This document shows, in pieces, positions 1-8,520 of a stretch of DNA of 64,000 nt. Made by a program: the position numbers and the translations under genes. Source of the DNA: Streptomyces asiaticus (GTDB lineage: Bacteria > Actinomycetota > Actinomycetes > Streptomycetales > Streptomycetaceae); assembly GCF_018138715.1 (NCBI RefSeq), contig NZ_JAGSHX010000006.1, forward strand, positions 6,510,001 to 6,574,000, given 5' to 3'. Each line of letters starts with the position of its first letter. Position 1 is the stretch's first letter. The notes under the pieces were generated by a model. That model was given only the letters and a program-made list of their open reading frames with translations. It searched no databases and was not told the origin of the DNA.

Positions 1-200
1 AGGACCGTACACGCCTCCTCGGGCGGCTTGGCGTAGCGCGGTGCGGCGGCGCCGGTGGCGGGGGCCGAGGTCTGCGGGGAGGGGCCCGCCGGGGTGGCGC
101 TCGCGTCCGAGTCGTCCGACGTCGTCATGGCCACCCCCGCGGCGGCGAGGACGGCGACGGGCAGCAGACGGGCGACCAGGGTGAGCGGCAGAGAACGCAC
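1..200 (-). CDS. N-terminal part of a secreted or membrane-anchored protein (truncated by window edge)
   Basis: Read on the minus strand from a GTG at 200, the frame is open to the window edge. The first 30 residues have a short basic start (MRSLPL) and a hydrophobic stretch rich in Ala, Val and Leu, as in a signal peptide or anchor. A Ser/Thr/Pro/Ala linker follows, then PRYAKPPEEAC, where a folded extracellular domain seems to start with a cysteine. There is no lipobox. A purine-rich GAAGAGAG lies 7-8 bases before the GTG. Streptomyces DUF3558-type exported proteins have this layout, but too little is present to name it. Confidence 0.55.
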   Translation of the reverse strand, partial: MRSLPLTLVARLLPVAVLAAAGVAMTTSDDSDASATPAGPSPQTSAPATGAAAPRYAKPPEEACTV

Positions 201-230
201 GGCGGTCTCTCTTCGTTCGGATGCCGGTGT

Positions 231-292
231 GGGGCGGTGGTGCGGCGGTGGTGGGGCAGTGTGGGGCGGTGGTGGGGCAGTGGTGAAGATGT
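231..292. repeat. G-rich short repeats (GTGGGGC/GGTGGT type)
   Basis: The intergenic stretch between the truncated secreted gene and the SDR gene holds several imperfect copies of GTGGGGCGGTGGT in tandem. No function is evident; it is low-complexity DNA upstream of the leftward secreted gene. Confidence 0.5.
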
Positions 293-457
293 GGCGCGGT
301 GGGAAACGACCCTGCCATATCGAGCGGTCCTCGAACAGTCCGGGGGGTGGGGAGGGGGCGCCCGGGAACCGCTGTGCCGATGGGGTGAATTGCCCGCATC
401 TCCACATTATCTCCACAATCGGAGGGTTATCTACGACGGGTGACGTTCCCTCATCCG

Positions 458-1231
458 TCAGCCGCGGCCGATGTACGGCATCGCCGTCGCCATGACCGTC
501 GCGAACTGCACATTCGCCTCCAGGGGCAGCGACGCCATGTGCCGCACCGTCCGTGCCACGTCCGCCACGTCCATCACGGGCTCGGCCACCACCTCCCCGC
601 TCGCCTGTGGCACCCCGGCGGACATCCGCTCGGTCATCTCGGTCGCCGCGTTGCCGATGTCGATCTGCCCGCAGGCGATGCCGTACCGGCGCCCGTCCAG
701 CGACAGCGACTTGGTGAGCCCGGTGATCGCGTGCTTGGTGGCCGTGTACGCCACGCTGTCCGGCCTGGGCGTGTGCGCCGAGAGCGAGCCGTTGTTGATG
801 ATCCGGCCGCCCCGGGGGTCCTGGTCCCGCATCAGCCGGAAGGCCGCCTGCGCGCACAGGAACGCCCCCGTGAGATTGGTGTCCACGACCGACCGCCAGT
901 CCTCGTAGGCCAGATCCTCCAGCGGCACGCCGCGCGGGCCGAAGCCGCCCGCGTTGTTGAACAGCAGATCCACCCGCCCGAACCGCTCCCGCGCCGCCGC
1001 GAAGAGCGCGTCCACCCGCTCCGGGTCGGCCACGTCCGTCGGCACCACCGGGGCCGGGGGGCCGCCACCGGCCAGCCGCGCCGTCTCGGCCAGGGCCTCC
1101 TCGCGGCGCCCCGCCAGCACCACCGACCAGCCCGCCTCGAGGAGTTCGAGCGCCACGGCCCGGCCGACCCCGGAGCCCGCGCCCGTCACCACCGCCACTT
1201 TCGACACCACCGACACACGACCGTCGCTCAT
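458..1231 (-). CDS. SDR family NAD(P)-dependent oxidoreductase
   Basis: This 257-residue protein is a classical short-chain dehydrogenase of usual length. It shows the TGAGSGVG cofactor-binding motif at about residues 16-23, NNAG at about 92-95, a catalytic serine region (NNGSLS, about 146-151) and the YTATK active-site Tyr/Lys pair at about 162-166. It should be a soluble oxidoreductase; the substrate cannot be read from sequence. Starts at the ATG at 1231 or a nearby GTG would both keep the Rossmann fold. It is divergent from the PhoD phosphatase with about 170 bp between them, and has no partner on its own strand. Confidence 0.88.
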   Translation of the reverse strand: MSDGRVSVVSKVAVVTGAGSGVGRAVALELLEAGWSVVLAGRREEALAETARLAGGGPPAPVVPTDVADPERVDALFAAARERFGRVDLLFNNAGGFGPRGVPLEDLAYEDWRSVVDTNLTGAFLCAQAAFRLMRDQDPRGGRIINNGSLSAHTPRPDSVAYTATKHAITGLTKSLSLDGRRYGIACGQIDIGNAATEMTERMSAGVPQASGEVVAEPVMDVADVARTVRHMASLPLEANVQFATVMATAMPYIGRG

Positions 1232-1404
1232 GGCGCCGCAGCGTACGCCACGTCAGTTCGATGTGCAGGAGGGCCGATTCGCGGTAAAGGTCCCTTCCGG
1301 CAACGGACCTCACCGAGCGGTCATATCGATGTCGTGTGCACGCAAACGCCCGGCCGTCCTCCGGCACTCCAATTCCTCTGACGCCACGAGCCAGGGGAGA
1401 GCAC

Positions 1405-3027
1405 ATGGCACACGACTCGCATCAGCGCGCCATACGAGCCGCGGCCGCAACGTTGGGACGCCGCCACTTCCTCACCGTGACGGGGGCCGCCGCCGCGCTC
1501 GCCTTCACCACCAACCTGCCCAGCGCCCACGCCGCGCAGGTGTCGCCGCACGCGCTCGCCGACAACCCGTTCACGCTCGGCGTGGCCTCCGGCGACCCGC
1601 TGCCCGACGCCGTCGTGCTGTGGACCAGGTTGGCGCCCCGCCCCTACGAGCCGGGCAACGGGCTGCCCGAACAGGGCACCGCCAAGGTCGAGTGGGAGAT
1701 CGCCCGCGACGAGAAGTTCCGCCGCGTCGCCCGCCGGGGGACCGTCACCGCGCACGCCGAGTTCAACTACACGGTGCACGTGGACGCCAAGGGCCTCGAG
1801 CCGGGCCGCGTCTACTGGTACCGCTTCAAGGCCGGGAACTGGACCAGCCCGGTGGGCCGCACCCGCACCACCCCCGCCCTGGGCGCCAAGGTCCAGGAGG
1901 TCCGCTTCGGCCTGGTGTCCTGCCAGGCGTACCACGACGGCTACTTCACCGCCTACCGCCACCTGGCGGAGGAGGACCTGGACGCCGTCTTCCACGTCGG
2001 CGACTACCAGTACGAGTACGCGGTCAACGCGGCGGGCGGCGCCCGCAAGTACACCGACCGCACCCTCCCCGCGGTGTTCAACAAGGAGACCATGACCCTC
2101 GGGGACTACCGGCTGCGCTACGCGCTCTACAAGTCCGACGAGGACCTCCAGGCCGCCCACGCCGCCTTCCCCTGGTACGTCACCTGGGACGACCACGAGA
2201 CCGAGAACAACTACGCGGGCGACATCGACGAGAACGGCGGCCCGTCGGACGAGTTCCTGATCCGCCGGGCGGCCGCCTACCGGGCGTACTGGGAGAACAT
2301 GCCGCTGCGGATGCCGCAGCAGCCGAGCGGCGCCGACATGCGGCTCTACCGCCGCTTCCACTACGGCAAGCTGGCCCAGTTCGACATCCTCGACACCCGC
2401 CAGTACCGCTCCAACCAGGCGTACGGCGACGGCTGGCAGTACCCGGGCCCGGAGTCCGAGGACCCCTCGCGCACCCTCACCGGCACCACCCAGGAGCGCT
2501 GGCTGCTCGACGGCTTCCAGCGCTCCACCGCCACCTGGAACGTGCTGCCGCAGCAGGTCACCTTCTCCCAGCGGAAGAACACCACGGCCGCGCGCTCCAA
2601 GCTCTCCATGGACTCCTGGGACGGCTACCCCGCCTCCCGGGAGCGGATCCTGGCCGGTGTCGAGAAGGCGGGCCTGGACAACTTCGTCGTCCTGACCGGC
2701 GATGTCCATGTGCACTACGCCTTCGACATCAAGAAGGACTTCGACGACCCGGGCTCCCGGACCCTGGGCGTGGAGTTCGTCGGCACCTCCATCAGCAGCG
2801 GCAAGGACGGCGCCGACAAGCCCGACAACTGGGCCACCTACATGGCCGCGAACCCGCATATGAAGTTCTACAACGGCCGGCGCGGCTATGTGACGGTCTC
2901 GCTGGACGAGGAGCGGGCACGGGCCGACTACAAGACTGTCTCCGCGGTCACGACCCAGGGCGCGCCGCTCACCACGGCGGCGTCGTTCGTCAGCGAGGCC
3001 GGGAACCCCGGCCTGAAGCAGGTCTGA
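1405..3027 (+). CDS. phoD: Tat-exported PhoD-family alkaline phosphatase
   Basis: The 540-residue protein opens with a twin-arginine signal (GRRHFLTVTGAAAALAF, Arg pair at 19-20) and a likely AHA-A cleavage near residue 42. An N-terminal PhoD domain precedes a metallophosphatase core with VFHVGDYQYEY, WDDHETENN and GDVHVHYAFD, which supply metal ligands of the family. It is expected to release phosphate from phosphomono- or diesters outside the cell. I chose the ATG at 1405 because GGGGAG sits just before it and the Tat motif follows; the frame is open further upstream but has no signal there. I looked for a PHO box upstream and saw no convincing one. Confidence 0.93.
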   Translation: MAHDSHQRAIRAAAATLGRRHFLTVTGAAAALAFTTNLPSAHAAQVSPHALADNPFTLGVASGDPLPDAVVLWTRLAPRPYEPGNGLPEQGTAKVEWEIARDEKFRRVARRGTVTAHAEFNYTVHVDAKGLEPGRVYWYRFKAGNWTSPVGRTRTTPALGAKVQEVRFGLVSCQAYHDGYFTAYRHLAEEDLDAVFHVGDYQYEYAVNAAGGARKYTDRTLPAVFNKETMTLGDYRLRYALYKSDEDLQAAHAAFPWYVTWDDHETENNYAGDIDENGGPSDEFLIRRAAAYRAYWENMPLRMPQQPSGADMRLYRRFHYGKLAQFDILDTRQYRSNQAYGDGWQYPGPESEDPSRTLTGTTQERWLLDGFQRSTATWNVLPQQVTFSQRKNTTAARSKLSMDSWDGYPASRERILAGVEKAGLDNFVVLTGDVHVHYAFDIKKDFDDPGSRTLGVEFVGTSISSGKDGADKPDNWATYMAANPHMKFYNGRRGYVTVSLDEERARADYKTVSAVTTQGAPLTTAASFVSEAGNPGLKQV

Positions 3028-3063
3028 CGGGCGGGCGGGCCCGGCGCGCACCCCATGCGCCGG

Positions 3064-3134
3064 GCCCGCCCCGCTCACGCCTCGTCACCGGCCCGCCCCG
3101 CTCACGCCTCGTCACCGGCCCGCCCCGCTCACGC
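3064..3134. repeat. 27-bp tandem repeat, 2.6 copies
   Basis: Two perfect copies of a 27-bp unit beginning GCCCGCCCCGCTCACGCC (3064-3090, 3091-3117) and a partial third fill the short gap between the convergent phoD and oxidoreductase genes. The third copy runs into the last codons of the leftward oxidoreductase. Confidence 0.85.
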
Positions 3135-4154
3135 CGCGCCCTCGTGCGTGTCCGTGTCCTCTCCCGGATAACGCACCCCCAGCCGCTCCCGCGCCGCGTC
3201 CAGGGTCCGCATCACCGCCAGCGTGCCGTCCAGTGGCACCAGCGGGGACTCCGTCTCGCCCGCGCGCAGCGCGCGCATCACCTCCGCCGCCTCCCGCTGG
3301 TAGGAGCGCAGCCCGTCCGCCGCCGTGATCTCCTCCGGATCCCGGCCGGGCCGGTGCAGTACGAACCGCTCGGGGTGGAAGAAGCCGCGCGGGAACTCGA
3401 TCCGCCCCGCCGTGCCCGTCACCGCCGCCGTCATCGGCGTATCGGCGGTGATCGAGCAGGACAGCAGCGCCACCGCCCCGCTGTCCCAGCCCAGCGCCAG
3501 GCCCGTGTTCACATCCACGCCCTCGGGGGAGAGCTGCCCCACCGCCCGTACCTCGTCCGGCTCGCCGAGCAGCAGCTGGGCGAAGGAGACCGGATAGACG
3601 CCGAGGTCCAGCAGGGCGCCGCCGCCCAGCGCCGGATCGCGCAGCCGGTGGTCCTCGGGAAACGGGCCGGGCAGCCCGAAGTCCGCGTGGACCGCCCGGA
3701 CCTCGCCGATCGCGCCGTCGTGGATCAGCTCGGTCATCCGGCGGACGACCGGATCGCAGTACGTCCACATCGCCTCCATCAGGAAGCGGCCCCGGGCCCG
3801 GGCGAGGTCCACCAGCTCCTCGGCCTCGCGGACATTGAGCGTGAACGGCTTCTCGCACAGCACCGCACGCCCCGCCTCCAGGCACAGCCCGGCCGCCGCC
3901 CGATGGGCCGAGTGCGGGGTGGCGACATAGATCACATCGATGTCGTCATCGGCGGCCAGCTCCTCCCAGCCGCCGTAGGCGCGGGGTATCCCGAACCGCT
4001 CCGCGAACCGCTTCGCCGACTCCGGCCGGCGCGAGCCGACCGCGATGACCTGCGCGTCCGTCATCTCCAGCAGATCCGTGACGAACGAGGCGGCGATCCC
4101 ACCGGTCGCCAGAATCCCCCACCGCACGGTGCCCGAGCCGCTCGTCCCGGCCAT
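3129..4154 (-). CDS. Gfo/Idh/MocA family oxidoreductase
   Basis: The 341-residue protein has the N-terminal Rossmann motif VRWGILATGGIAASF and the family signature CEKPFTLN (the EKP lysine), followed by the alpha/beta C-terminal domain (DLGVYPVSFAQLLLGEPDEV). Members oxidise or reduce sugars, inositols or related dehydro compounds with NAD(P). The frame is open far upstream, but the ATG at 4154 puts the Rossmann motif at the usual place, after a GGGGAG stretch. It is divergent from the efflux pump at 4246, with a 91-bp shared promoter region. Confidence 0.88.
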   Translation of the reverse strand: MAGTSGSGTVRWGILATGGIAASFVTDLLEMTDAQVIAVGSRRPESAKRFAERFGIPRAYGGWEELAADDDIDVIYVATPHSAHRAAAGLCLEAGRAVLCEKPFTLNVREAEELVDLARARGRFLMEAMWTYCDPVVRRMTELIHDGAIGEVRAVHADFGLPGPFPEDHRLRDPALGGGALLDLGVYPVSFAQLLLGEPDEVRAVGQLSPEGVDVNTGLALGWDSGAVALLSCSITADTPMTAAVTGTAGRIEFPRGFFHPERFVLHRPGRDPEEITAADGLRSYQREAAEVMRALRAGETESPLVPLDGTLAVMRTLDAARERLGVRYPGEDTDTHEGAA

Positions 4155-4245
4155 CCCGACCCCGTTCTCCCCTGTCCCCAGAGGTTCGAGTCCATTCGAA
4201 TCGCTGAGAGCATAGGAACGTATCAACGACTCATGGAAGGTACGC

Positions 4246-5577
4246 ATGCAGCAGCCCGGCCAACCGGCCGCCGCTCCCACCCGGGCCGACCTGCCCGGAA
4301 CCCCGTCCCCCGAAGCCTCCCGCACCTCCGCTGCCGCCTCTCCCGGGCTCATCGCGCAGCGCCGTACGAGCCTCCTCGTCACCTTCGTCCTCGGCGGGCT
4401 CACCGCTCTCCCCGCCCTCTCGATGGACATGTACCTCCCGGCCCTGCCGGAGGTCACCGACGCGCTCCACAGCTCCGCCGCCACCGCCCAGCTCACCCTC
4501 ACCGCCTGCCTGATGGGCATGGCGCTCGGCCAGCTCGTCGTCGGCCCGATGAGCGACAAGTGGGGCCGCCGCCGTCCCCTCCTCATCGGCATGGTGATCT
4601 ACGTCATCGCCACCGCCATCTGCGCCTTCGCGCCCACCGCCGGGCTGCTCATCGGATTCCGGCTGCTCCAGGGGCTCGCCGGGTCGGCCGGGATCGTGAT
4701 CGCCCGCGCCGTCGTCCGCGACCTGTACGACGGCGTCGCGATGGCCCGCTTCTTCTCCACCCTCATGCTGATCTCCGGCGTCGCGCCCATCGCCGCGCCC
4801 GTCATCGGCGGGCAGATCCTGCGCTTCACCGACTGGCGCGGCGTCTTCGTCGTCCTCACCGTGATCGGCGCCCTGCTCACCCTCGTCGTCTGGCGCTTCC
4901 TGGGCGAGACCCTGCCCGCGGAGCGCCGCCAGGACGGCGGGCTCGGCCAGACGCTCCGTACGATGCGCGGGCTGCTCGCCGACCGCGTCTTCGCCGGATA
5001 CATGCTCGCGGGCAGCTTCGCCTTCGCCGCCCTCTTCGCCTATGTCTCCGGTTCGTCCTTCGTCGTCCAGGAGATCTACGGCGCCTCGCCGCAGACCTTC
5101 AGCCTCCTCTTCGGGCTCAACTCGATCGGCCTCATCGGCATGGGCCAGATCAACGGCCGGGTGCTCGTCGGCCGGGTCAACATGGACAAGGTGCTGGCCG
5201 TGGCGCTGACGCTGATCGCCCTCGCGGCGACCGCGCTGCTGGCCCTCTCCGCCGGGGTCTTCGGCGAGGCCGGTCTGGGTCCGGTCGCGGCCTGCCTGTT
5301 CGTGCTGATGTCGTCGATGGGTCTGGCCATGCCCAACACCAACGCCTCGGCGCTGATGCGCACCCCGCACGCCGCCGGTTCCGCCTCCGCGCTGCTGGGC
5401 ACCTCCACCTTCCTGCTGGGCGCGGTCGCCTCCCCGCTGGTGGGGATCGCGGGCGAGACCACGGCGGTGCCGATGGCCGTCGTCCAGCTGGTGTGCGCGC
5501 TCGCGGCCATGGCCTGTTTCATGGGACTCTGCCGTCCGTGGCAGCGACGTACGAAGCACAGCGTGACCGTGGTCTGA
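4246..5577 (+). CDS. Bcr/CflA-type MFS multidrug efflux transporter
   Basis: The 443-residue protein has a Pro/Ala-rich cytoplasmic N-terminus of about 40 residues and then twelve predicted membrane helices. The first helix region carries DMYLPALPEV, and the loop after helix 2 has GPMSDKWGRRRP, both typical of the Bcr/CflA (DHA1) drug:H+ antiporters. It probably exports a small hydrophobic drug. GGAAGG precedes the ATG at a good distance. The next gene overlaps its 3' end, so the two are likely co-translated. Confidence 0.9.
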   Translation: MQQPGQPAAAPTRADLPGTPSPEASRTSAAASPGLIAQRRTSLLVTFVLGGLTALPALSMDMYLPALPEVTDALHSSAATAQLTLTACLMGMALGQLVVGPMSDKWGRRRPLLIGMVIYVIATAICAFAPTAGLLIGFRLLQGLAGSAGIVIARAVVRDLYDGVAMARFFSTLMLISGVAPIAAPVIGGQILRFTDWRGVFVVLTVIGALLTLVVWRFLGETLPAERRQDGGLGQTLRTMRGLLADRVFAGYMLAGSFAFAALFAYVSGSSFVVQEIYGASPQTFSLLFGLNSIGLIGMGQINGRVLVGRVNMDKVLAVALTLIALAATALLALSAGVFGEAGLGPVAACLFVLMSSMGLAMPNTNASALMRTPHAAGSASALLGTSTFLLGAVASPLVGIAGETTAVPMAVVQLVCALAAMACFMGLCRPWQRRTKHSVTVV

Positions 5578-6653
5578 CCCGGCTGCTGGAGACCGTCAGG
5601 GCGCTTCCCGAGGGGGAGCGCCCTTGGTGTTCCGGGGTGGCGCTGGCCGCCGGGACCGGCTCCGGCCCGCTGGCCGAGGAGTGCTTCGGCTGGGCGGTGC
5701 GGTACGCGGCGTACGACGAGAGGGCCGACCGGGGCGTGGAGCTGCCGCGCGAGCGGTGGGTGCCGGTGCGCCGGGGCCGGCGGCAGGACACGATCTTCGA
5801 CCTCGCCTCGCTCACCAAGCTGTGCACCACGATGGTGGCGCTGCGGGCCGTCGAGCGCGGGCTGATCGCGCTGGACGGGCGGGTCGCCGCGTACGCCCCG
5901 GAGTGCACGGCCGCCGCCGAGCACGGCATCACCGTGCGGCAGCTGCTCACCCACACCTCCGGGCTGATCCCCGAACTGCCGCTGTACGAGGAGGACGGGC
6001 GGGAGCGGGCGCTGGCCCGGCTCGCGGCCGAGCCGCCGGCCACCCCGCCCGGCACCGCCCGCCGCTACTCGGACCTCAACTTCCTGCTGCTCCAGCGCGT
6101 GGTGGAGCGTTCGGCGGGGCAGCCGCTCGACCGGCTCGTCCAGGAGACGGTCACCGGCCCGCTGGGCATGGCCGATACCCGCTTCAACCCGCCCGCCTCC
6201 TGGCTGCCCCGGATCGCGGCCACCGAGGACCAGCGGCGGCCCTGGGGCAAGCTGGACCGGGGGATGCTGCGGGGCGTGGTGCACGACGAGAACGCCTGGG
6301 CGCTGGGCGGGGTCGCGGGGCACGCCGGGCTCTTCTCGACCGCCGGGGACCTGGCCGCGCTGTGCCGGGCGCTGCTGGCCGGTGGCGGGCCCGTGCTGTC
6401 GGCGGAGTCCACCGAGCTGATGCTGACCGCGCCGGGGCTGGGCTTCGAGGTCGACCAGCCGTGGTTCATGGGGGAGTTGGCGGGACGGGGCGCGGCGGGG
6501 CACACCGGGTTCACCGGGACCAGTCTGGTGGTGGACCGGGCCCGTGGCGCCTATCTGGTGCTGCTCGCCACCACCGTGCATCCGCGCCGCCGCCCCGGTG
6601 ACAGCGCGCCCCGCGCGGCGGCGGCCACGGCGCTGGCCCGCGCCCTGGACTGA
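5538..6653 (+). CDS. Serine hydrolase, class C beta-lactamase/penicillin-binding protein fold
   Basis: The 371-residue protein belongs to the Beta-lactamase (PF00144) family. It has the SxxK motif in LASLTKLC, the second motif region YSDLNF, LLTHTSGL, and a C-terminal HTGFTG in place of the KTG box. Such proteins are esterases, D-amino-acid peptidases or amidases; real beta-lactamase activity is uncommon. I see no signal peptide, so it is probably cytoplasmic. The GTG start at 5538 lies inside the end of the pump gene in another frame and is an inference: no ATG occurs before the first conserved residues. Confidence 0.82.
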   Translation: MAATYEAQRDRGLTRLLETVRALPEGERPWCSGVALAAGTGSGPLAEECFGWAVRYAAYDERADRGVELPRERWVPVRRGRRQDTIFDLASLTKLCTTMVALRAVERGLIALDGRVAAYAPECTAAAEHGITVRQLLTHTSGLIPELPLYEEDGRERALARLAAEPPATPPGTARRYSDLNFLLLQRVVERSAGQPLDRLVQETVTGPLGMADTRFNPPASWLPRIAATEDQRRPWGKLDRGMLRGVVHDENAWALGGVAGHAGLFSTAGDLAALCRALLAGGGPVLSAESTELMLTAPGLGFEVDQPWFMGELAGRGAAGHTGFTGTSLVVDRARGAYLVLLATTVHPRRRPGDSAPRAAAATALARALD

Positions 6654-6774
6654 TGTGCCCTCACCAGTCGGCGATGTCCGGACCGTTGGCCTGATGCGTT
6701 CGCTTGGTTAGCCTGTGCAACTGCCGTGTACCCCCGGACGGCCGCGCTGCTCCACCGCCATGAGGAAGACCGCT

Positions 6775-8118
6775 GTGACGAACCTCCAGGACCCGCAGGA
6801 CTCTCCGGCCCCTCCGGCCCCTCAGGACCCACCGGGCGCGGAGGACGCGCCCGGCGACCCGGGCCCGGCGGCGCCGCCCCCCGGCTGCCCCGCCCACGCC
6901 GACCCCTCCTACGCCGGCCCCGCGCTGCTGTACGGGGAGCGATACCTGCGGAACCCCGCCGAGAGCTACGAGCGGATGCGGCGCGACCACGGACAGGTGG
7001 CCCCGGTCCTCCTGGAGTCCGACGTCCCCGCCTGGCTCGTCCTCGGCTATCGCGAGATACGCCAGGTCGTCACCGACGTCCAGACCTACGGCCGCGACTC
7101 ACGCCGCTGGAACCGCTGGGACGAGGTGCCGTCCGACTGGCCCCTCATGCCCTGGGTGGCCCACAGCCCCATGATCCACTTCACCGAGGGGGACGAGCAC
7201 CGGCGGCGCTCGGCGGCCGTCAGCGACGCCCTCGCCTCCGTCGACCCCTTCGAACTGCGCCGGCACTGCGAGCGCTTCGCCGACTCGCTGATCGACAAGT
7301 TCGTCGGCAGCGGCAAGGCGGACCTGGTCTTCGACTACGTCTACTCGGTGCCCGCCCTCGCCATGGGCCAGATGTTCGGCCTGCCCGAGGACCAGCTGGA
7401 GTACATGGCGGAGGCGGTGACCGTCTCACTGCTCTCCAACGACGAGGCCATGGCGGCCCAGCAGCGGGCCGCGGAGGTGGTGCAACGGCTGGTGGCGGCC
7501 AAGCGCGAGGAGCCGGGCCCGGACGTCACCTCCCGGTTCATCCAGAACTCCCCGGACCTCACCGATGAGCAACTCGTCGGTGACCTGATGGTGATGATCG
7601 CCGCGGGCATGCCCGCCACGTCCTACTGGATCGGCAACACCGTCCGGCTGATGCTCACCGACGACCGGTTCACCATGACCCTCGCGGGCAACCGCCGCAG
7701 CATCGGCGAGGCCATGAACGAGGTGCTGTGGGCGGACTCCCCGCTCCAGAACGTCATCGGCCGCTTCGCCACCCGGGACACCACGCTCGGGGGCCAGCGC
7801 ATCCGCGCCGGCGACCTCCTCGTCCTCGGCCTCGCCGCCGCCAACGCGGACCCGCTGCTGTGGCCCGACGCCGGGGCGGGGTACGCAGGGAACAACGCGT
7901 ATGTGTCCTTCACCGGCGGCGACTACGGATGTCCGGCGGGCGCGCCGGACCTGGGCAAGATCATCTCGGAGACGGCGATCGAGGTGCTGCTGGACCGGGT
8001 GCCGGACCTGGAGCTGGCGGTCGAGCCCGACGAGCTCCAGTGGATGGACTCCCTCTGGTACCGCTGCCTGGTCTCCCTCCCGGTCACCTTCACCCCGGCC
8101 CCGGCCGCGGGGCCGTGA
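6775..8118 (+). CDS. Cytochrome P450, CYP157-like, lacking the EXXR arginine
   Basis: The 447-residue protein keeps the heme-thiolate signature region as SFTGGDYGCPAG with its cysteine, near the C-terminus. Two other hallmarks are missing. The K-helix reads NEVLWADSP, with Trp where EXXR has Arg, and the I-helix reads AAGMPATSYW without the usual acid-alcohol pair. The Streptomyces CYP157 family is known for such an EXXW K-helix, so I place it there or near it. A Pro-rich N-terminus of about 50 residues precedes the domain. The GTG at 6775 has AGGAAG seven bases upstream; an ATG at 6761 overlaps that Shine-Dalgarno sequence and is out of frame. No ferredoxin or conservon genes lie beside it. 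Confidence 0.85.
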   Translation: MTNLQDPQDSPAPPAPQDPPGAEDAPGDPGPAAPPPGCPAHADPSYAGPALLYGERYLRNPAESYERMRRDHGQVAPVLLESDVPAWLVLGYREIRQVVTDVQTYGRDSRRWNRWDEVPSDWPLMPWVAHSPMIHFTEGDEHRRRSAAVSDALASVDPFELRRHCERFADSLIDKFVGSGKADLVFDYVYSVPALAMGQMFGLPEDQLEYMAEAVTVSLLSNDEAMAAQQRAAEVVQRLVAAKREEPGPDVTSRFIQNSPDLTDEQLVGDLMVMIAAGMPATSYWIGNTVRLMLTDDRFTMTLAGNRRSIGEAMNEVLWADSPLQNVIGRFATRDTTLGGQRIRAGDLLVLGLAAANADPLLWPDAGAGYAGNNAYVSFTGGDYGCPAGAPDLGKIISETAIEVLLDRVPDLELAVEPDELQWMDSLWYRCLVSLPVTFTPAPAAGP

Positions 8119-8520
8119 CGCCCGCGGCGGGCTGTTCCCCTCCCCGCCCCTCCCCACAACTGGGGCTCCGCCCCAGACCCCGGCGGCGGGGCCGCCGGTA
8201 GTGGTGCGCGGAGGGGGAGCCCCCTCCGAACCGGCTGCGGGGCCAGGCGGCGCCCGGCGGGTCGTGACGCCTGCGGCGGGCTGAGCTTCGATAGGCGGCT
8301 CCCCCGCGTCCCAGACCCCGGGGTCCAGGGGCGGACCCCCTGGTAACGGGAAGGGGCGGGGAGGGGAAAGATCCGCCCGGACACCCCGTAGGAGCGTGCC
8401 CCCGAAGGGGCGCGGGGCTGTGTCGATGTGCGGCTCCGCCGCGTGGGCGCGACCAGCCACGATGGCGCCGCGGACGATCGACGGCAGGGCACGGTTCCGG
8501 CGGAGCGCTCGGCGGAGCGT
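8119..8520. repeat. GC-rich inverted element between convergent genes, with dispersed 70-bp repeat
   Basis: This 402-bp gap between the convergent P450 and Rsm22 genes has no gene. A pyrimidine-rich arm (TTCCCCTCCCCGCCCC, about 8135-8156) is matched by its complement (about 8347-8368), with GGGGCTCCGCCCCAGACCCC-type palindromes between, so the transcript could fold into a long stem. A segment at 8401-8470 starting CCCGAAGGGGCGCGGGGC recurs inverted at 40,817-40,884. It may act as a two-way terminator; the same architecture is seen at 34.09-34.27 kb and around the 46.8-48.2 kb array. Confidence 0.75.

Noticed and set aside
1232..1404. A PHO box upstream of phoD
   Set aside because: No pair of 11-bp direct repeats of the GTTCACC type is visible.
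954..6653. A 1,899-codon open frame on the plus strand
   Set aside because: It runs antisense or out of frame through the SDR, phoD, oxidoreductase and MFS genes; only its last part (from about 5,538) is the real serine hydrolase.
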